From Actinomycetota bacterium (lineage in GTDB: Bacteria; Actinomycetota; Actinomycetes; Mycobacteriales; JACQDL01), in contig JACQDL010000014.1 of assembly GCA_016201065.1 (NCBI GenBank), forward strand, positions 35,547 through 99,546: DNA of 64,000 nt. The letters run 5' to 3'. Position numbers and translations under genes: made by a program. Of the stretch, positions 17,643 through 30,557 are shown piece by piece (positions within the stretch are counted from its first letter, which is position 1; each line of letters starts with the position of its first letter). The notes under the pieces are model-generated. The model had not been told where the DNA came from and ran no database searches. It was given only the letters and a program-made list of their open reading frames with translations.

Positions 17643-19834
17643 CGCGGCACCGTTCCCGATCCGCCCGACACCCACCGCGAGGCGAACTGGAAGGTACGAC
17701 GCCAGCGACCCCCGCGCTGCACCAGCACGGTCACCACCGCGTCCCGGATGACCTCGGCCACCTGGTCCGCCGGGCGTGCCGCGTCGAGCACCAGATACCG
17801 ATCCGGTCGCTCGTCGGCCAGCGCCAGGAACGCTCGGCGGACCCGCTCGTGGAACTCGACCGACTCCCGTTCCAGCCGGTCGGCCGGAGAGCGTCCGCCG
17901 GCCCGGGTCAACCCCTCCGCGACGTCGATGTCCAGCACGACGGTGAGGTCCGGCACCAGCCCATCGGTGGCCCACCGGGACAGCCGCCGCACCTCCTCCA
18001 CCGGCAGCGACCGGCCGCCGCCCTGGTACGCCAGCGAGGAGTCGACGTACCGGTCGCACAACACGACCTCACCGGCATCCAGCGCCGGCCGGATCACCGT
18101 GTCCACGTGGTGCGCCCGATCGGCCGCGAACAGCAGCGCCTCCGATCGCGGAGTCAGCCGGTCGGCCTGCCCGTCCAGCAGGATCGTCCGCATCTGCCGC
18201 CCAGCCGCGGTGGCACCCGGTTCGTGGGTGACGGTGACGGTCACTGCCTGGCTCCGCAACCAGCCCGCGAGCAGATCCACCTGGGTGGTCTTGCCGGCAC
18301 CCTCGCCACCCTCGAAGGCGACAAACACCCCTCCCCGCTGGAGCCGGCGGCGCGCCGTGGTGTCGCCGCGCAACGCGGCCATCAGGTCGGCCAGCACCGG
18401 CAGTGCCTGACGGTCATCCATCTGCCGGTAGGACACCAGCCCCACCGCGACCGCCAGCACGCCGGCGACGATGAGCATGATCCGGCTGCCGTCGATGACG
18501 AACCGGACCCCGAACAGGTCCAGCCTGCGCTGGCTGACCAGGCCGACCAGGAAGGGCACCGAGGCCAGCGTCAGGATCAACACGACACGCACCATCGAGG
18601 TGATGAGTGCGAAGGTGCGGCCGCGCACGCTGTCATGCACCTCGGCACCGAGCAGCACCGTGCCGGACAGGTAGGCCAGGCCGCCACCGAACCCGACACC
18701 GACGACCGCGAGCAGGGCCAGCACCAGGTGCGGCATGACCGCCACCAGGGCGAGGCAGGTGCCCGCGAGGACGATGGACAGCCCGAACAGACGCCGCCGG
18801 GACAGGTCCCGAACCACCCGCGGGCCGAGCACGATACCCAGCCCGAGCCCGACGAAGACACCGCCGAAGAGCAGACCGTACGACGCGTCGCCGCCGCCCA
18901 GACTGGCGGCGTAGGTGCGGCCGGTGCCGATCACCGCACCGGCCGCGGCGAAGGCACCCAGGATTCCGATGACGAGCCCGCGTACGAGCGGGGTCTTCTT
19001 CACGAACCCAGCGCCCTCGTGCAGCAGCTGGAAGATGCCCGGCTGCTCAACCCCGTCGCCGCGCTGCGCGCTGCTGATCCTGGTCACCGTGAAGACCGTC
19101 GCCGCCGAGACGGCGAAGGTCACCGCGTTGAGGTACAGCGCGAGGTCGACCTGGTTGGTCCGGAAGAACGAGAACTGGCCGGCGAGTCCGCGGCTCAATG
19201 CCGCGAGCCCGGCGAAGAGCAGCGCGGCCGTCACCGGTGCCAGGCCGTATGTGGTGGCCAGGGACAGTTGGTTGGCGGCCTCCAGCTGGTCCTTGCGCAC
19301 CAGGTTCGGTACCGCCGCTTCCTTGGCCGGGGTCCAGAACAGGGTGACGCACTCGATCAGGAAGGTCGCGATGTAGAGCCAGAGCAATGACTGGACGAGC
19401 GGGATCGAGACGAACAACAGGCAGCGCGCCACGTCGCTGACCGCCATGGTGTAGCGCCGGTCGAACTTGTCGGCGAACGCACCAGCGATCGGGCCGAGCA
19501 GCGCCGAGGGGATCAACCGGACCAGGAGCACGCCGCCCAGCGCGTAGTTGGCCCCGGCGTAGGAGTTCGCCAACTCCGCCGCGAGTGCCGTGGTGGCGAG
19601 CAGCCCCAGCCAGTCGCCCACGCTGGACAGCGACAGGACGGCCCACAGCCGACGGAAGTCGGACGTGCGGAGCACGCCGCGTACGGTGCTCCCGATGCCC
19701 CCGGTCGGGACGAGGTCCGGATCGGCGCCCAGGTCGGCCTCTGATCGGGTCGGCAGCGGGCCGAACCCGGCTCCGGGCGCGTCAGAGCCGGCGTACGGCG
19801 GGGACCCGTCCCCGGCCGGTACGTCAGCATCCAT
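17639..19834 (-). CDS. tmk: MFS-like membrane domain fused to thymidylate kinase
   Basis: N-terminal MFS TM region; C-terminal FVAFEGGEGAGKTTQ, DRYVDSSLAYQGGGR; ATGA overlap with holB. Confidence 0.92.
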   Translation of the reverse strand: MDADVPAGDGSPPYAGSDAPGAGFGPLPTRSEADLGADPDLVPTGGIGSTVRGVLRTSDFRRLWAVLSLSSVGDWLGLLATTALAAELANSYAGANYALGGVLLVRLIPSALLGPIAGAFADKFDRRYTMAVSDVARCLLFVSIPLVQSLLWLYIATFLIECVTLFWTPAKEAAVPNLVRKDQLEAANQLSLATTYGLAPVTAALLFAGLAALSRGLAGQFSFFRTNQVDLALYLNAVTFAVSAATVFTVTRISSAQRGDGVEQPGIFQLLHEGAGFVKKTPLVRGLVIGILGAFAAAGAVIGTGRTYAASLGGGDASYGLLFGGVFVGLGLGIVLGPRVVRDLSRRRLFGLSIVLAGTCLALVAVMPHLVLALLAVVGVGFGGGLAYLSGTVLLGAEVHDSVRGRTFALITSMVRVVLILTLASVPFLVGLVSQRRLDLFGVRFVIDGSRIMLIVAGVLAVAVGLVSYRQMDDRQALPVLADLMAALRGDTTARRRLQRGGVFVAFEGGEGAGKTTQVDLLAGWLRSQAVTVTVTHEPGATAAGRQMRTILLDGQADRLTPRSEALLFAADRAHHVDTVIRPALDAGEVVLCDRYVDSSLAYQGGGRSLPVEEVRRLSRWATDGLVPDLTVVLDIDVAEGLTRAGGRSPADRLERESVEFHERVRRAFLALADERPDRYLVLDAARPADQVAEVIRDAVVTVLVQRGGRWRRTFQFASRWVSGGSGTVPR

Positions 19835-20010
19835 ACTGTCTCGGTCGATGCTGATGCCGCCCCCGCAGTCGCTTCGTCGACCCTGCCATCGGGATCACTG
19901 TAGTAGGCGACGCCCGACACGCCAGTGACAGACCGGCTGCGCGGCAGTCCGGCGGCCCGGCGGCCCGGACCGGCTCGACCGGCCACCGGAGCGCACGTAG
20001 CCTCCGGGCC

Positions 20011-21039
20011 ATGCCCCAGCAACCAGTGCAACCCGGCGGTGGCGCCGGCCGCAGGCACCAGCGAGGCCAGGGACGCGCTCGCCGACCCGGGCACGGGCAC
20101 GGGAACCCGGCAGCCGGGTCCGACCGGCGCTGGCTGGCCATGGCGCTGGTCCTGATCGTCGCGTACATGGCGATCGAGGTGATCGTCGGTGCGCTGGCAC
20201 ACTCGCTGGCCCTGATCTCCGACGCCGCACACATGCTCACCGACGCGGCCGCGATCGCACTGGCCCTGGTGGCGGAACGGTTGGCTGCCCGCCCACCCGC
20301 GGGTGGCTACACCTTCGGGCTGCGCCGGGCCGAGATCCTCTCCGCGCAGGCCAACGGCATCACGCTGCTGCTGCTCGCCGGTTGGCTGGGCGTGCAGGCG
20401 GTGCACCGGCTCCGCACACCGCCCGAGGTGGCCGGCGGTACGGTGCTCGTCACGGCGCTGGCCGGCATCGTGGTGAACCTGGCGGCCAGCTGGCTGATCC
20501 ACCAGGCCGATCGGCGCAGCCTCAACGTCGAGGGCGCCTTCCAACACATCCTCACCGACCTCTTCGCCTTCATCACCACCGCGATCGCCGGTGCGGTCAT
20601 GCTCCTGACCGGCTTCGATCGCGCCGATGGCATCGCCACGCTGGTCGTCGTCGCGCTCCTGGTGCGGGCCGGACTCCGGCTGGTCCGCGAGTCGGGACGG
20701 ATCTTCCTGGAGGCGGCGCCCGCAGACGTGGACCCGGCCGAGCTCGGCGCCCGGCTGGCTGGACACCCGGCCGTCGTCGAGGTGCACGACCTGCACGTGT
20801 GGCAGATCACCTCCGGCGAGCCGGCCGCCTCGGCTCACGTGCTGGTGCGGGACGACTGCGACTGCCATGCGGTTCGGGAGGAGTTGGAGCGGGTGCTTCG
20901 CGACGGCTACGCCATCACCCACACCACGCTCCAGGTGGACCATTCGTCGTCGACACCGCCTAGCGGTAGCGACGCGGCCCACTGCGAGGCGCCGCACGGG
21001 CCGACCCACAGCGCGATCAAGACCGACCGGCCAGGGTGA
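20011..21039 (+). CDS. Cation diffusion facilitator (CzcD/ZitB-like) transporter
   Basis: ALISDAAHMLTDAAAIALAL, YTFGLRRAEILSA, EGAFQHILTDLF; start uncertain. Confidence 0.9.
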   Translation: MPQQPVQPGGGAGRRHQRGQGRARRPGHGHGNPAAGSDRRWLAMALVLIVAYMAIEVIVGALAHSLALISDAAHMLTDAAAIALALVAERLAARPPAGGYTFGLRRAEILSAQANGITLLLLAGWLGVQAVHRLRTPPEVAGGTVLVTALAGIVVNLAASWLIHQADRRSLNVEGAFQHILTDLFAFITTAIAGAVMLLTGFDRADGIATLVVVALLVRAGLRLVRESGRIFLEAAPADVDPAELGARLAGHPAVVEVHDLHVWQITSGEPAASAHVLVRDDCDCHAVREELERVLRDGYAITHTTLQVDHSSSTPPSGSDAAHCEAPHGPTHSAIKTDRPG

Positions 21040-21060
21040 CCTGCCTCGGCGCGGGTCCGG

Positions 21061-23811
21061 CTACGTCGCGGCGGCTTTCTTGGCTGCGACCTTCTTCGCT
21101 GCGGCCGTCTTGGCTGCGACCTTCTTCGCTGCGGCCTTCCTGGCGGGCGCCTTCCCGGCGGAGCTGGCCCGGACCGCCTTCTTCGCGGGCGGAGCGGCGG
21201 CCCGCCGCTCGGCCAACAGCTCGGCGGCGCGCTCGACGGTGAGGGTCGCGGTGTCGTCGCCCTTGCGCAGCGAGGCGTTGGTCGCGCCATCGGTGACGTA
21301 CGGGCCGAACCGACCGTCCTTGATCACCATTGGCTGGCCGGTCGCCGGATCGGCGCCCAGCTCCCGCAACGGCGGCGTGGTGGTCCCCCGGCCGCGGGTC
21401 TTCGGCTGGGCCAGCAGCGCCAGCGCCTGCTCCAGCGTGATCGTGAAGAGCTGCTCCTCGGTCTCCAGCGACCGAGACTCCGAGCCCCGCTTCACATACG
21501 GGCCGTACCGGCCGTTCTGCGCGGTGATCTCGCCCTCGGGGTCGAGCGCCCGGGGCAGCGTGAGCAGTCGGAGCGCCTCCTCCAGCGTCACGCTCTGCAC
21601 GGTCATCGACCCGAACAGGCTCGCCGTGCGGGCGCCTGCCCGCACGTATGGGCCGTACCGGCCGGCACGCACCACGACCGTCTCACCGGTGGTCGGGTCG
21701 GCCCCCAGCTCGCGCTCACCGGAGGGCTGGGCGAACAGCTCCTCCGCCTTCGCCGGGGTGAGCTCGTCCGGGGGCAGCTCATCGGGCAGGTTGGCCCGCT
21801 CCCCCTCCTCGGCGCCGGTCGAGCCAGCGCCCGGCGCCGCCGGTTCCGCCGTCGCGCGCTGCAGGTAGGGGCCGTAGCGCCCGACCCGCACGACCACACC
21901 GTCGAAGAGCGGGATGGAGTTGACGCCCCGGGCGTCGATCTCGCCCAGTCTCTCGTTCACCAGGGCCTTCAGACCACCCGCCCGGGCGATCCCGCCGGCG
22001 CGCCCCTCGGGCGAGCCGAAGTAGAACCGGGTCAGCCAGTCGGAGGAGTGCCGGCCGCCGCTGGCGATGTCCTCCAGGTCCTCCTCCACGCTGGCGGTGA
22101 AGTCGTAGTCGACCAGCCGGGCGAAGTGCCGCTCCAGGAGCTGGACCACTGCGAACGCAACCCAGCTCGGCACCAGGGCACTGCCCTTCCGCCACACGTA
22201 GCCGCGGTCGGCGATGGTCCGCATGATCGAGGCGTACGTCGAGGGGCGCCCGATGCCCAGCTCCTCCATCGCCTTGACCAGCGACGCCTCGGTGTAGCGG
22301 GCCGGCGGCTGGGTGGTGTGCCCCTTCGGCAGGAGCCCGAGTGCGTCCACCGGCTGCCCCTCGGTGACCGCCGGCAGCCGCCGCTCGGCGTCGTCCGCCT
22401 CGGCCGACTCGTCCTCGAGGGTCTCCACGTACGCCCGGAGGAAGCCGTGGAAGCTGATGGTCTTGCCGCTGGCGGCGAACTCCGCGACCGCACCGGTGGC
22501 CGCCGTGCCGGCCAGCCGCAACGACATCGTGTTCCCACGGGCGTCGGTCATCTGGGAGGCGACCGTGCGCCGCCAGATCAGCTCGTAGAGGCGGAACTCG
22601 TCCTGCGACAGCTCACCGGCCAGCTCTCCTGGAGTGCGGAACGCGTCACCAGCCGGCCGGACCGCCTCGTGCGCCTCCTGAGCGTTCTTCACCTTCCGCA
22701 GGTACCGCCGCGGCTGGTCCGGCACGTACTCCGGGCCGTACAGCTCGCGGGCCTGGGTGCGGGCCGCCGTCAGCGCGGTGTCCGACAGGTTGGTCGAGTC
22801 GGTCCGCATGTAGGTGATGTAGCCGTTCTCGTACAGCGACTGGGCGATCCGCATGGTCCGGTCGACCCCGAACCGCAGCTTGCGAGAGGCCTCCTGCTGG
22901 AGCGTCGAGGTCATGAACGGCGGGTACGGGCGCCGGGTGTAGGGCTTGGTCTCCACGCCGGTGACCAGGTAGCCCACCCCGTGCAGGGCGCCGGCCAGAT
23001 CCCGGGCCGCGGTCTCGTCGAGGGCCAGCGCGGTCCCGCGCACCTGACCGGTCTCCGGGGCGAAGTCGCGGCCGGTGGCGACCCGGCGGCCGTCCAGCGC
23101 GACCAGGTTCGCGGTGAACGACGGCGGCTCGGTGCCCGGTCCCGCGGTGAACGTCCCCTCGATGTCCCAGTAGCCGGCGGCCCGGAAACGCATCCGCTCG
23201 CGTTCCCGCTCGACGACGATCCGCGTCGCCACCGACTGCACCCGGCCCGCCGACAGCTTCGGCATGACCTTCTTCCACAGCACCGGGCTGACCTCATACC
23301 CGTACAGCCGGTCCAGGATGCGCCGGGTCTCGTAGGCGTCGACCAGGTGCAGATCCAGCTCCCGCGGGTTGGCCACCGCGGCAAGGATCGCCTGCGGGGT
23401 GATCTCGTGGAAGACCATCCGCCTGATCGGGACCGTCGGCTTGAGGATCTCCAGGAGGTGCCAGGCGATGGCCTCGCCCTCGCGGTCCTCGTCCGTGGCC
23501 AGGTAGAGCTCGCTCGCGTCGGCCAGCAGCTTCTTCAGCTTGCTGACCTGCTGCCTGCGGTCGGCGGTGACGACGTACAACGGCTGGAAACCCTGGTCGA
23601 CGTCCACCCCGAGCCTCGCCCACGACTCGCCCTTGAACTTGGCCGGGACGTCGGCGGCGCTGCGGGGGAGGTCGCGGATGTGCCCCATGCTCGACTCGAC
23701 GACGTACCCCCGGCCGAGGTAGGAAGAAATCTTCCTCGCCTTGGCCGGCGACTCGACGATGACCAGTCGGGTGCCAGTGCTCTTCGCGCTCGCCACGGTT
23801 CTCCAGCTCAA
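21061..23811 (-). CDS. topA: DNA topoisomerase I
   Basis: TOPRIM LVIVESPAKARKI, YMRTDSTNLS active-site motif, C-terminal repeats and Lys/Ala-rich tail. Confidence 0.96.
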   Translation of the reverse strand: MSWRTVASAKSTGTRLVIVESPAKARKISSYLGRGYVVESSMGHIRDLPRSAADVPAKFKGESWARLGVDVDQGFQPLYVVTADRRQQVSKLKKLLADASELYLATDEDREGEAIAWHLLEILKPTVPIRRMVFHEITPQAILAAVANPRELDLHLVDAYETRRILDRLYGYEVSPVLWKKVMPKLSAGRVQSVATRIVVERERERMRFRAAGYWDIEGTFTAGPGTEPPSFTANLVALDGRRVATGRDFAPETGQVRGTALALDETAARDLAGALHGVGYLVTGVETKPYTRRPYPPFMTSTLQQEASRKLRFGVDRTMRIAQSLYENGYITYMRTDSTNLSDTALTAARTQARELYGPEYVPDQPRRYLRKVKNAQEAHEAVRPAGDAFRTPGELAGELSQDEFRLYELIWRRTVASQMTDARGNTMSLRLAGTAATGAVAEFAASGKTISFHGFLRAYVETLEDESAEADDAERRLPAVTEGQPVDALGLLPKGHTTQPPARYTEASLVKAMEELGIGRPSTYASIMRTIADRGYVWRKGSALVPSWVAFAVVQLLERHFARLVDYDFTASVEEDLEDIASGGRHSSDWLTRFYFGSPEGRAGGIARAGGLKALVNERLGEIDARGVNSIPLFDGVVVRVGRYGPYLQRATAEPAAPGAGSTGAEEGERANLPDELPPDELTPAKAEELFAQPSGERELGADPTTGETVVVRAGRYGPYVRAGARTASLFGSMTVQSVTLEEALRLLTLPRALDPEGEITAQNGRYGPYVKRGSESRSLETEEQLFTITLEQALALLAQPKTRGRGTTTPPLRELGADPATGQPMVIKDGRFGPYVTDGATNASLRKGDDTATLTVERAAELLAERRAAAPPAKKAVRASSAGKAPARKAAAKKVAAKTAAAKKVAAKKAAAT
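21071..21140. repeat. Tandem 30-bp repeat (2.3 copies) encoding the Lys/Ala-rich TopA tail
   Basis: GCGGCYKTCTTGGCTGCGACCTTCTTCGCT repeated. Confidence 0.8.
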
Positions 23812-23944
23812 CGGTTGCTCGATGCGGGTACAGCGGGAAGTGTGCGGGTCACCCTCCGCTCCGTGTCAAACTCCGGTACGCCACCGGATGTGCCATCCTT
23901 CCGCCGGATGATCCGCTATGCGGGCCCGTCCCAGCCCTGCCGGA

Positions 23945-26281
23945 CTACCCGTTCAGCCGCACCTTCGGGACGGCTCCGGCCTCTGCTGCCGGGTCCACCC
24001 CCATCGCGACCCCGCGACGCTTGCTGAACAGCACGGCACCGGTGATGATGGCGATCGCCAGCACGGCGATGACGATACGGCCGCCGGTGCTCGCCCCGGA
24101 CCCGACCGACATCTTCACGATCGCCGGTGCGATGAGCACCGAGACGAGGTTCATCACCTTGATCAACGGGTTCAGTGCCGGACCGGCGGTGTCCTTGAAC
24201 GGGTCGCCGACGGTGTCGCCGATCACGGTGGCGGCGTGCGCGTCGCTGCCCTTGCCGCCGAACGCCCCGTCCTCGACGTTCTTCTTGGCGTTGTCCCAGG
24301 CCCCGCCGGCGTTCGCCAGGAAGACCGCCATCAGCACACCGGCGCCGATCGCCCCGGCGAGGTAGGACGCCAGCGGTCCGACGCCGAGCAGGAACCCGGT
24401 CGCGACCGGGGCCAGCACGGCGAGCAGGCCGGGCGTGGTGAGCTCACGCAGCGAGTCCTTCGTGCAGATGTCGACAACCCGCCCGTACTCCGGCTTCTCG
24501 GTCCCGTCCATGATCCCCGGCTTGGTGCGGAACTGCTCGCGCACCTCGAAGACCACCCGCCCCGCCGCCCGGGACACCGCGTTGATGGCGAGCCCGGAGA
24601 AGAGGAACACGACCGCGGCGCCGATCATCAGACCGACCAGGTTGTTCGGCTGGGACAGGTCGAGGCTGAACGACGGCGGGAGGCTGCCCGGCTGCCTGAT
24701 CTTGGCCAGCGCCTCGCGGACCGCGGTGTTGTAGGAACCGAACAGGGCGGTCGCGGCGAGCACCGCGGTCGCGATCGCGATGCCCTTGGTGATCGCCTTG
24801 GTGGTGTTACCCACCGCGTCGAGGTTGGTGAGCACCCGAGCGCCGGCCTCGTCGATGTCGCCGGACATCTCGGCGATCCCCTGCGCGTTGTCGCTGACCG
24901 GGCCGAAGGTGTCCATCGAGACGATGACGCCCGCGGTGGTGAGCAGGCCACAACCGGCCAGCGCCACCGCGAACAGACTCACCGCGATCGACCCGCCACC
25001 GAGCAGGAACACCGCGTACACCCCGGCGCCAAGGAGGAGTGCCGAGTACACCGCCGACTCCAGGCCGAGGGAGATCCCGGACAGGATGACGGTCGCCGGA
25101 CCGGTCAGCGAGGTACGGGCGATGTCCTGCACCGGCTTGCGTGCGGTGTCGGTGAAGTATCCGGTCAGCTGCTGGATCGCCGCCGCGAGCACGATGCCGA
25201 TCAGCACCGCGAGGAAGGCGATCAGGGCAGGGTTCCCGTTCGCGTCGGTCACGGAGCCGTCCAGCCCGGCGAACGTCGTCGGCAGGAACGCGAACGACAG
25301 GATCAGGACCATCACCAGGGAGGCCGCCGCCGAGAGGAAGAAGCCCCGGTTGATCGCCACCAGGCCGGACCGGTCGGAGGACCGAAGTTTCGTGGTGAGA
25401 ATGCCGATCACTGAGCTGATCACGCCGACGCCCGCGACCAGCAGCGGGAAGACCAGCCCCTTCGCGCCGAACGCGACATGCCCGAGGATCAGCGCCGCGA
25501 CCAGCGTCACGGCGTACGACTCGAACAGGTCAGCGGCCATGCCGGCGCAGTCGCCCACGTTGTCGCCGACGTTGTCGGCGATGGTTGCCGCATTCCGCGG
25601 ATCGTCCTCGGGGATCCCCGCCTCGACCTTGCCGACCAGGTCCGCACCGACGTCGGCGGCCTTGGTGAAGATGCCGCCGCCGACCCGCATGAACATCGCC
25701 AGCAGGGCACCACCGAAGCCGAAGCCCTCAAGCACGGTCGGCGCGTTCGCGTTGTAGATCATCAGCACGATGGTGGCGCCGAGCAGACCCAGGCCAACCG
25801 TGATCATCCCGACGACGCCACCCGTCCGGAACGCGATCCGGAAACCGGTCGTCGCGGCGGTCACGCCGTTCTTCGTTGCGCCGGCCTCCATCGCGGCGGC
25901 CGCCACCCGGACGTTGGCGCGGGTGGCCACGGTCATCCCGATGAACCCGACGGTCGCCGAGAATGCCGCGCCGATGAGGAAGAACAGCGCGCGGCCCACC
26001 CGGACCGCTGCGCCCCCCTCGTTGACCGGCAGCGCCAGCATGAGGACGAAGACGACAACGGCGAAGACGCCGAGGGTCCGGAACTGCCGGTTCAGGTACG
26101 CCGAGGCGCCTTCCTGCACCGCTCGGGCGATGTCCTGCATCTTCGTCGTACCCTGGCTGGCCGCCATGACTTCCTTGATCAGGATGTAGGCGAAGCCGAG
26201 GGCCGCGAGCGCGATCACCAACATGAGGGCGACGAGCCCACGTTGGCCGCTGGTGATGCCCGGAGCCTCTGCGAGAGGCAT
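23945..26281 (-). CDS. hppA: Membrane-bound proton-translocating pyrophosphatase
   Basis: EAGIPEDDPRNAATIADNVGDNVGDCAGMAADLFE; GNTTKAITKG; multi-TM. Confidence 0.96.
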   Translation of the reverse strand: MPLAEAPGITSGQRGLVALMLVIALAALGFAYILIKEVMAASQGTTKMQDIARAVQEGASAYLNRQFRTLGVFAVVVFVLMLALPVNEGGAAVRVGRALFFLIGAAFSATVGFIGMTVATRANVRVAAAAMEAGATKNGVTAATTGFRIAFRTGGVVGMITVGLGLLGATIVLMIYNANAPTVLEGFGFGGALLAMFMRVGGGIFTKAADVGADLVGKVEAGIPEDDPRNAATIADNVGDNVGDCAGMAADLFESYAVTLVAALILGHVAFGAKGLVFPLLVAGVGVISSVIGILTTKLRSSDRSGLVAINRGFFLSAAASLVMVLILSFAFLPTTFAGLDGSVTDANGNPALIAFLAVLIGIVLAAAIQQLTGYFTDTARKPVQDIARTSLTGPATVILSGISLGLESAVYSALLLGAGVYAVFLLGGGSIAVSLFAVALAGCGLLTTAGVIVSMDTFGPVSDNAQGIAEMSGDIDEAGARVLTNLDAVGNTTKAITKGIAIATAVLAATALFGSYNTAVREALAKIRQPGSLPPSFSLDLSQPNNLVGLMIGAAVVFLFSGLAINAVSRAAGRVVFEVREQFRTKPGIMDGTEKPEYGRVVDICTKDSLRELTTPGLLAVLAPVATGFLLGVGPLASYLAGAIGAGVLMAVFLANAGGAWDNAKKNVEDGAFGGKGSDAHAATVIGDTVGDPFKDTAGPALNPLIKVMNLVSVLIAPAIVKMSVGSGASTGGRIVIAVLAIAIITGAVLFSKRRGVAMGVDPAAEAGAVPKVRLNG

Positions 26282-26471
26282 TCGTCCTCCTCAAGACAAA
26301 CCATTGACCGACAGCGTCAACGCGCCGGTCTGGCCGGTGAGCTGTCGTGTGACACGGGCAGACAGTGGTGACCGCCCGTGAGAGAATGCGGAGTCTACGG
26401 GAGCCGGGACCGTGGCCGAAGCCCGGCCAGCCCATGCCGGCCCACGCCGGGCAAACCGGACACACCGGTAG

Positions 26472-26891
26472 CTACGTCGTCGGCCAGCGCATCCGGACCC
26501 GGGTGCCCGACCCGGTGTCGTCCTGCTCGATCGTGATGTCGTCCACCATGGCGTCAAGCAGGGCCAGACCAATGTGCTCGTCCTGCGGTTCCAGCCAGCC
26601 GCCGACGTCCGGTAGCTGGGCATCGACCGACCGCAGCGCCCCACCCGCGAGGCCGTCGTGGACCACCAGCTCGAACTGAACTCCGTCAACCATCTCGACG
26701 ATCACGGGCCCACCATCGCCGTTCCGTTCGTGGATCTGCACCGCCCGCGCGCAGGCCTCCCCCACCGCGAGACGTACCTCGTCAAGCAACTCCTCCGAGA
26801 CCCCGCTCCTGCGGGCCATCGCGGCGGCGACGAGCCGCGCGGTACGCACGTGCGCACGGCGCGGAGACAGCCGCAATGTCACGGTCGCCAT
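26472..26891 (-). CDS. RsbW-like anti-sigma regulatory factor (HATPase_c_2), SCO3548-like
   Basis: VRLAVGEACARAVQIH; position directly downstream of the STAS gene. Confidence 0.82.
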   Translation of the reverse strand: MATVTLRLSPRRAHVRTARLVAAAMARRSGVSEELLDEVRLAVGEACARAVQIHERNGDGGPVIVEMVDGVQFELVVHDGLAGGALRSVDAQLPDVGGWLEPQDEHIGLALLDAMVDDITIEQDDTGSGTRVRMRWPTT

Positions 26892-26896
26892 CGAGG

Positions 26897-27298
26897 TCAG
26901 CTCACCTCAGATCCGTCGGCGTCGGGGATCTGGCCCGGCTTCTCCGCCGGCGGCTCGGCCGCTGGTCCGGCGCCGGGTGGGTCCAGCACGGCCTGGACCG
27001 TGAACACCTGGTCCAGGCCGGTGATCCGGAGCAGCTTGAGCACCCGCTCCTGGGAACACCGCAGCACCATGCTCCCGCCCAGGTCCCGGACCCGGTTGAG
27101 CGCACCGACGAGGACCCCGAGGCCGGTGGAGTCGATGAACTCCACCCGCCCGAGGTCGATGACCAGATCGAGAGCACCACCGTCGAGCAATGCGGTAATG
27201 CGGTCGCGGAGGGTCGGTCCGGTGTAGACGTCGACCTCGCCCGAGACTTCGAGGACGGTACGGCCGCCCTGCGAGTGGACGTTGAGCGTGAGGTCCAC
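26897..27298 (-). CDS. bldG: Anti-sigma factor antagonist (STAS), BldG ortholog
   Basis: GEVDVYTGPTLRDRI...FIDSTGLGVLVGALNRVR...LLRITGLDQVF; GTG start with GGAGG; next to SCO3550-like helicase. Confidence 0.88.
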   Translation of the reverse strand: MDLTLNVHSQGGRTVLEVSGEVDVYTGPTLRDRITALLDGGALDLVIDLGRVEFIDSTGLGVLVGALNRVRDLGGSMVLRCSQERVLKLLRITGLDQVFTVQAVLDPPGAGPAAEPPAEKPGQIPDADGSEVS

Positions 27299-27348
27299 CG
27301 TGCACCTCCGAGGGGTCAGCAACTGGAGTTCGCCCCGATCTAACACCA

Positions 27349-29835
<2,487 letters not shown>

Positions 29836-29847
29836 CCACATGCTCGG

Positions 29848-29867
29848 GCCCTGCCGCCCGGCAGGGC
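29848..29867. terminator. Hairpin terminator candidate between convergent helicase and TPR fragment
   Basis: GCCCTGCC-GCCC-GGCAGGGC perfect stem. Confidence 0.6.
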
Positions 29868-29868
29868 G

Positions 29869-30450
29869 CTAGCTGGCCAGGACCTCGCCCAGCCGGGCGT
29901 GGGCCGCACCGGGGAGGGCCTGGTGCAGGGCTTCGGCACGGGAGCGGACCAGACCGCTGCGGTAGGCCTGCGGCAGGCGCCGCCAGACCTCCACGGCCAG
30001 GTCGGCAGCGGCAGTTGGGTCGCCGTCGGCGCTGAGGCAGGTGGCAGCGTCCAACGTCAGAAGAGCGCGGGTCATGACGGACGGGGAGCGGGTGAGGGCG
30101 AGGGCGGCTTCCTGTTCGGCGTACGCCTCGCGGGTCTTGCCCATGAGGGTGAACGCCTGGGACAGGTGGACGTGGTGCTTCTGCAGCGGGTAGCCGAACC
30201 AGGTGTCGGCCGCCTGCGCGGTGTCCAGCTGTGCGGCGATGGCGCGGGCGTCGGCGACAGCGCGGAGCGCGCCCCGGTGGTCCCCGGTGGAGGCGAGCGC
30301 CCGAGCGGTGACAGCGGAGGCGAGCGCGGCCGAGGCCGTCGGAGCACGGCCGGCTTCGGCGCGGGCCCGGATCGCGAGTTGGGCGGCGGCGCCAGGGGCG
30401 CCGTAGTTGAGCGGGACCATCGCGTGCCGGGCAAGCACCCAGGCCAGCAT
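29869..30450 (-). pseudogene. C-terminal fragment of a TPR-containing (Streptomyces XRE-type) regulator
   Basis: Helical TPR sequence (ALASTGDHRGALRAVADARAIAAQLDTAQAADTWFGYPLQKHHVHLSQAFTLMGKTREAY) without the expected N-terminal HTH. Confidence 0.6.
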
Positions 30451-30557
30451 CTGCCACCCTCGAGCAGGCCCTGACCGCCGAAGCCTGGCTCACCGCCCAC
30501 CACCGCGACCCCCAACCCGACTGGACAGAGAAGCCGTTGAGGAGCGCCCGTGCCTAA
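30451..30557 (+). pseudogene. C-terminal remnant of a probable lasso cyclase (asparagine-synthetase-like)
   Basis: Frame SATLEQALTAEAWLTAHHRDPQPDWTEKPLRSARA*, stop overlapping the start of the B1-B2 gene. Confidence 0.4.

Noticed and set aside
21061-21170. Possible repeat element at the topA 3' end
   Set aside because: Simple in-frame repeat encoding the common Lys/Ala-rich actinobacterial TopA tail
26472-27298. Possible novel anti-sigma switch
   Set aside because: Matches the known BldG/SCO3548-type pair in its conserved place
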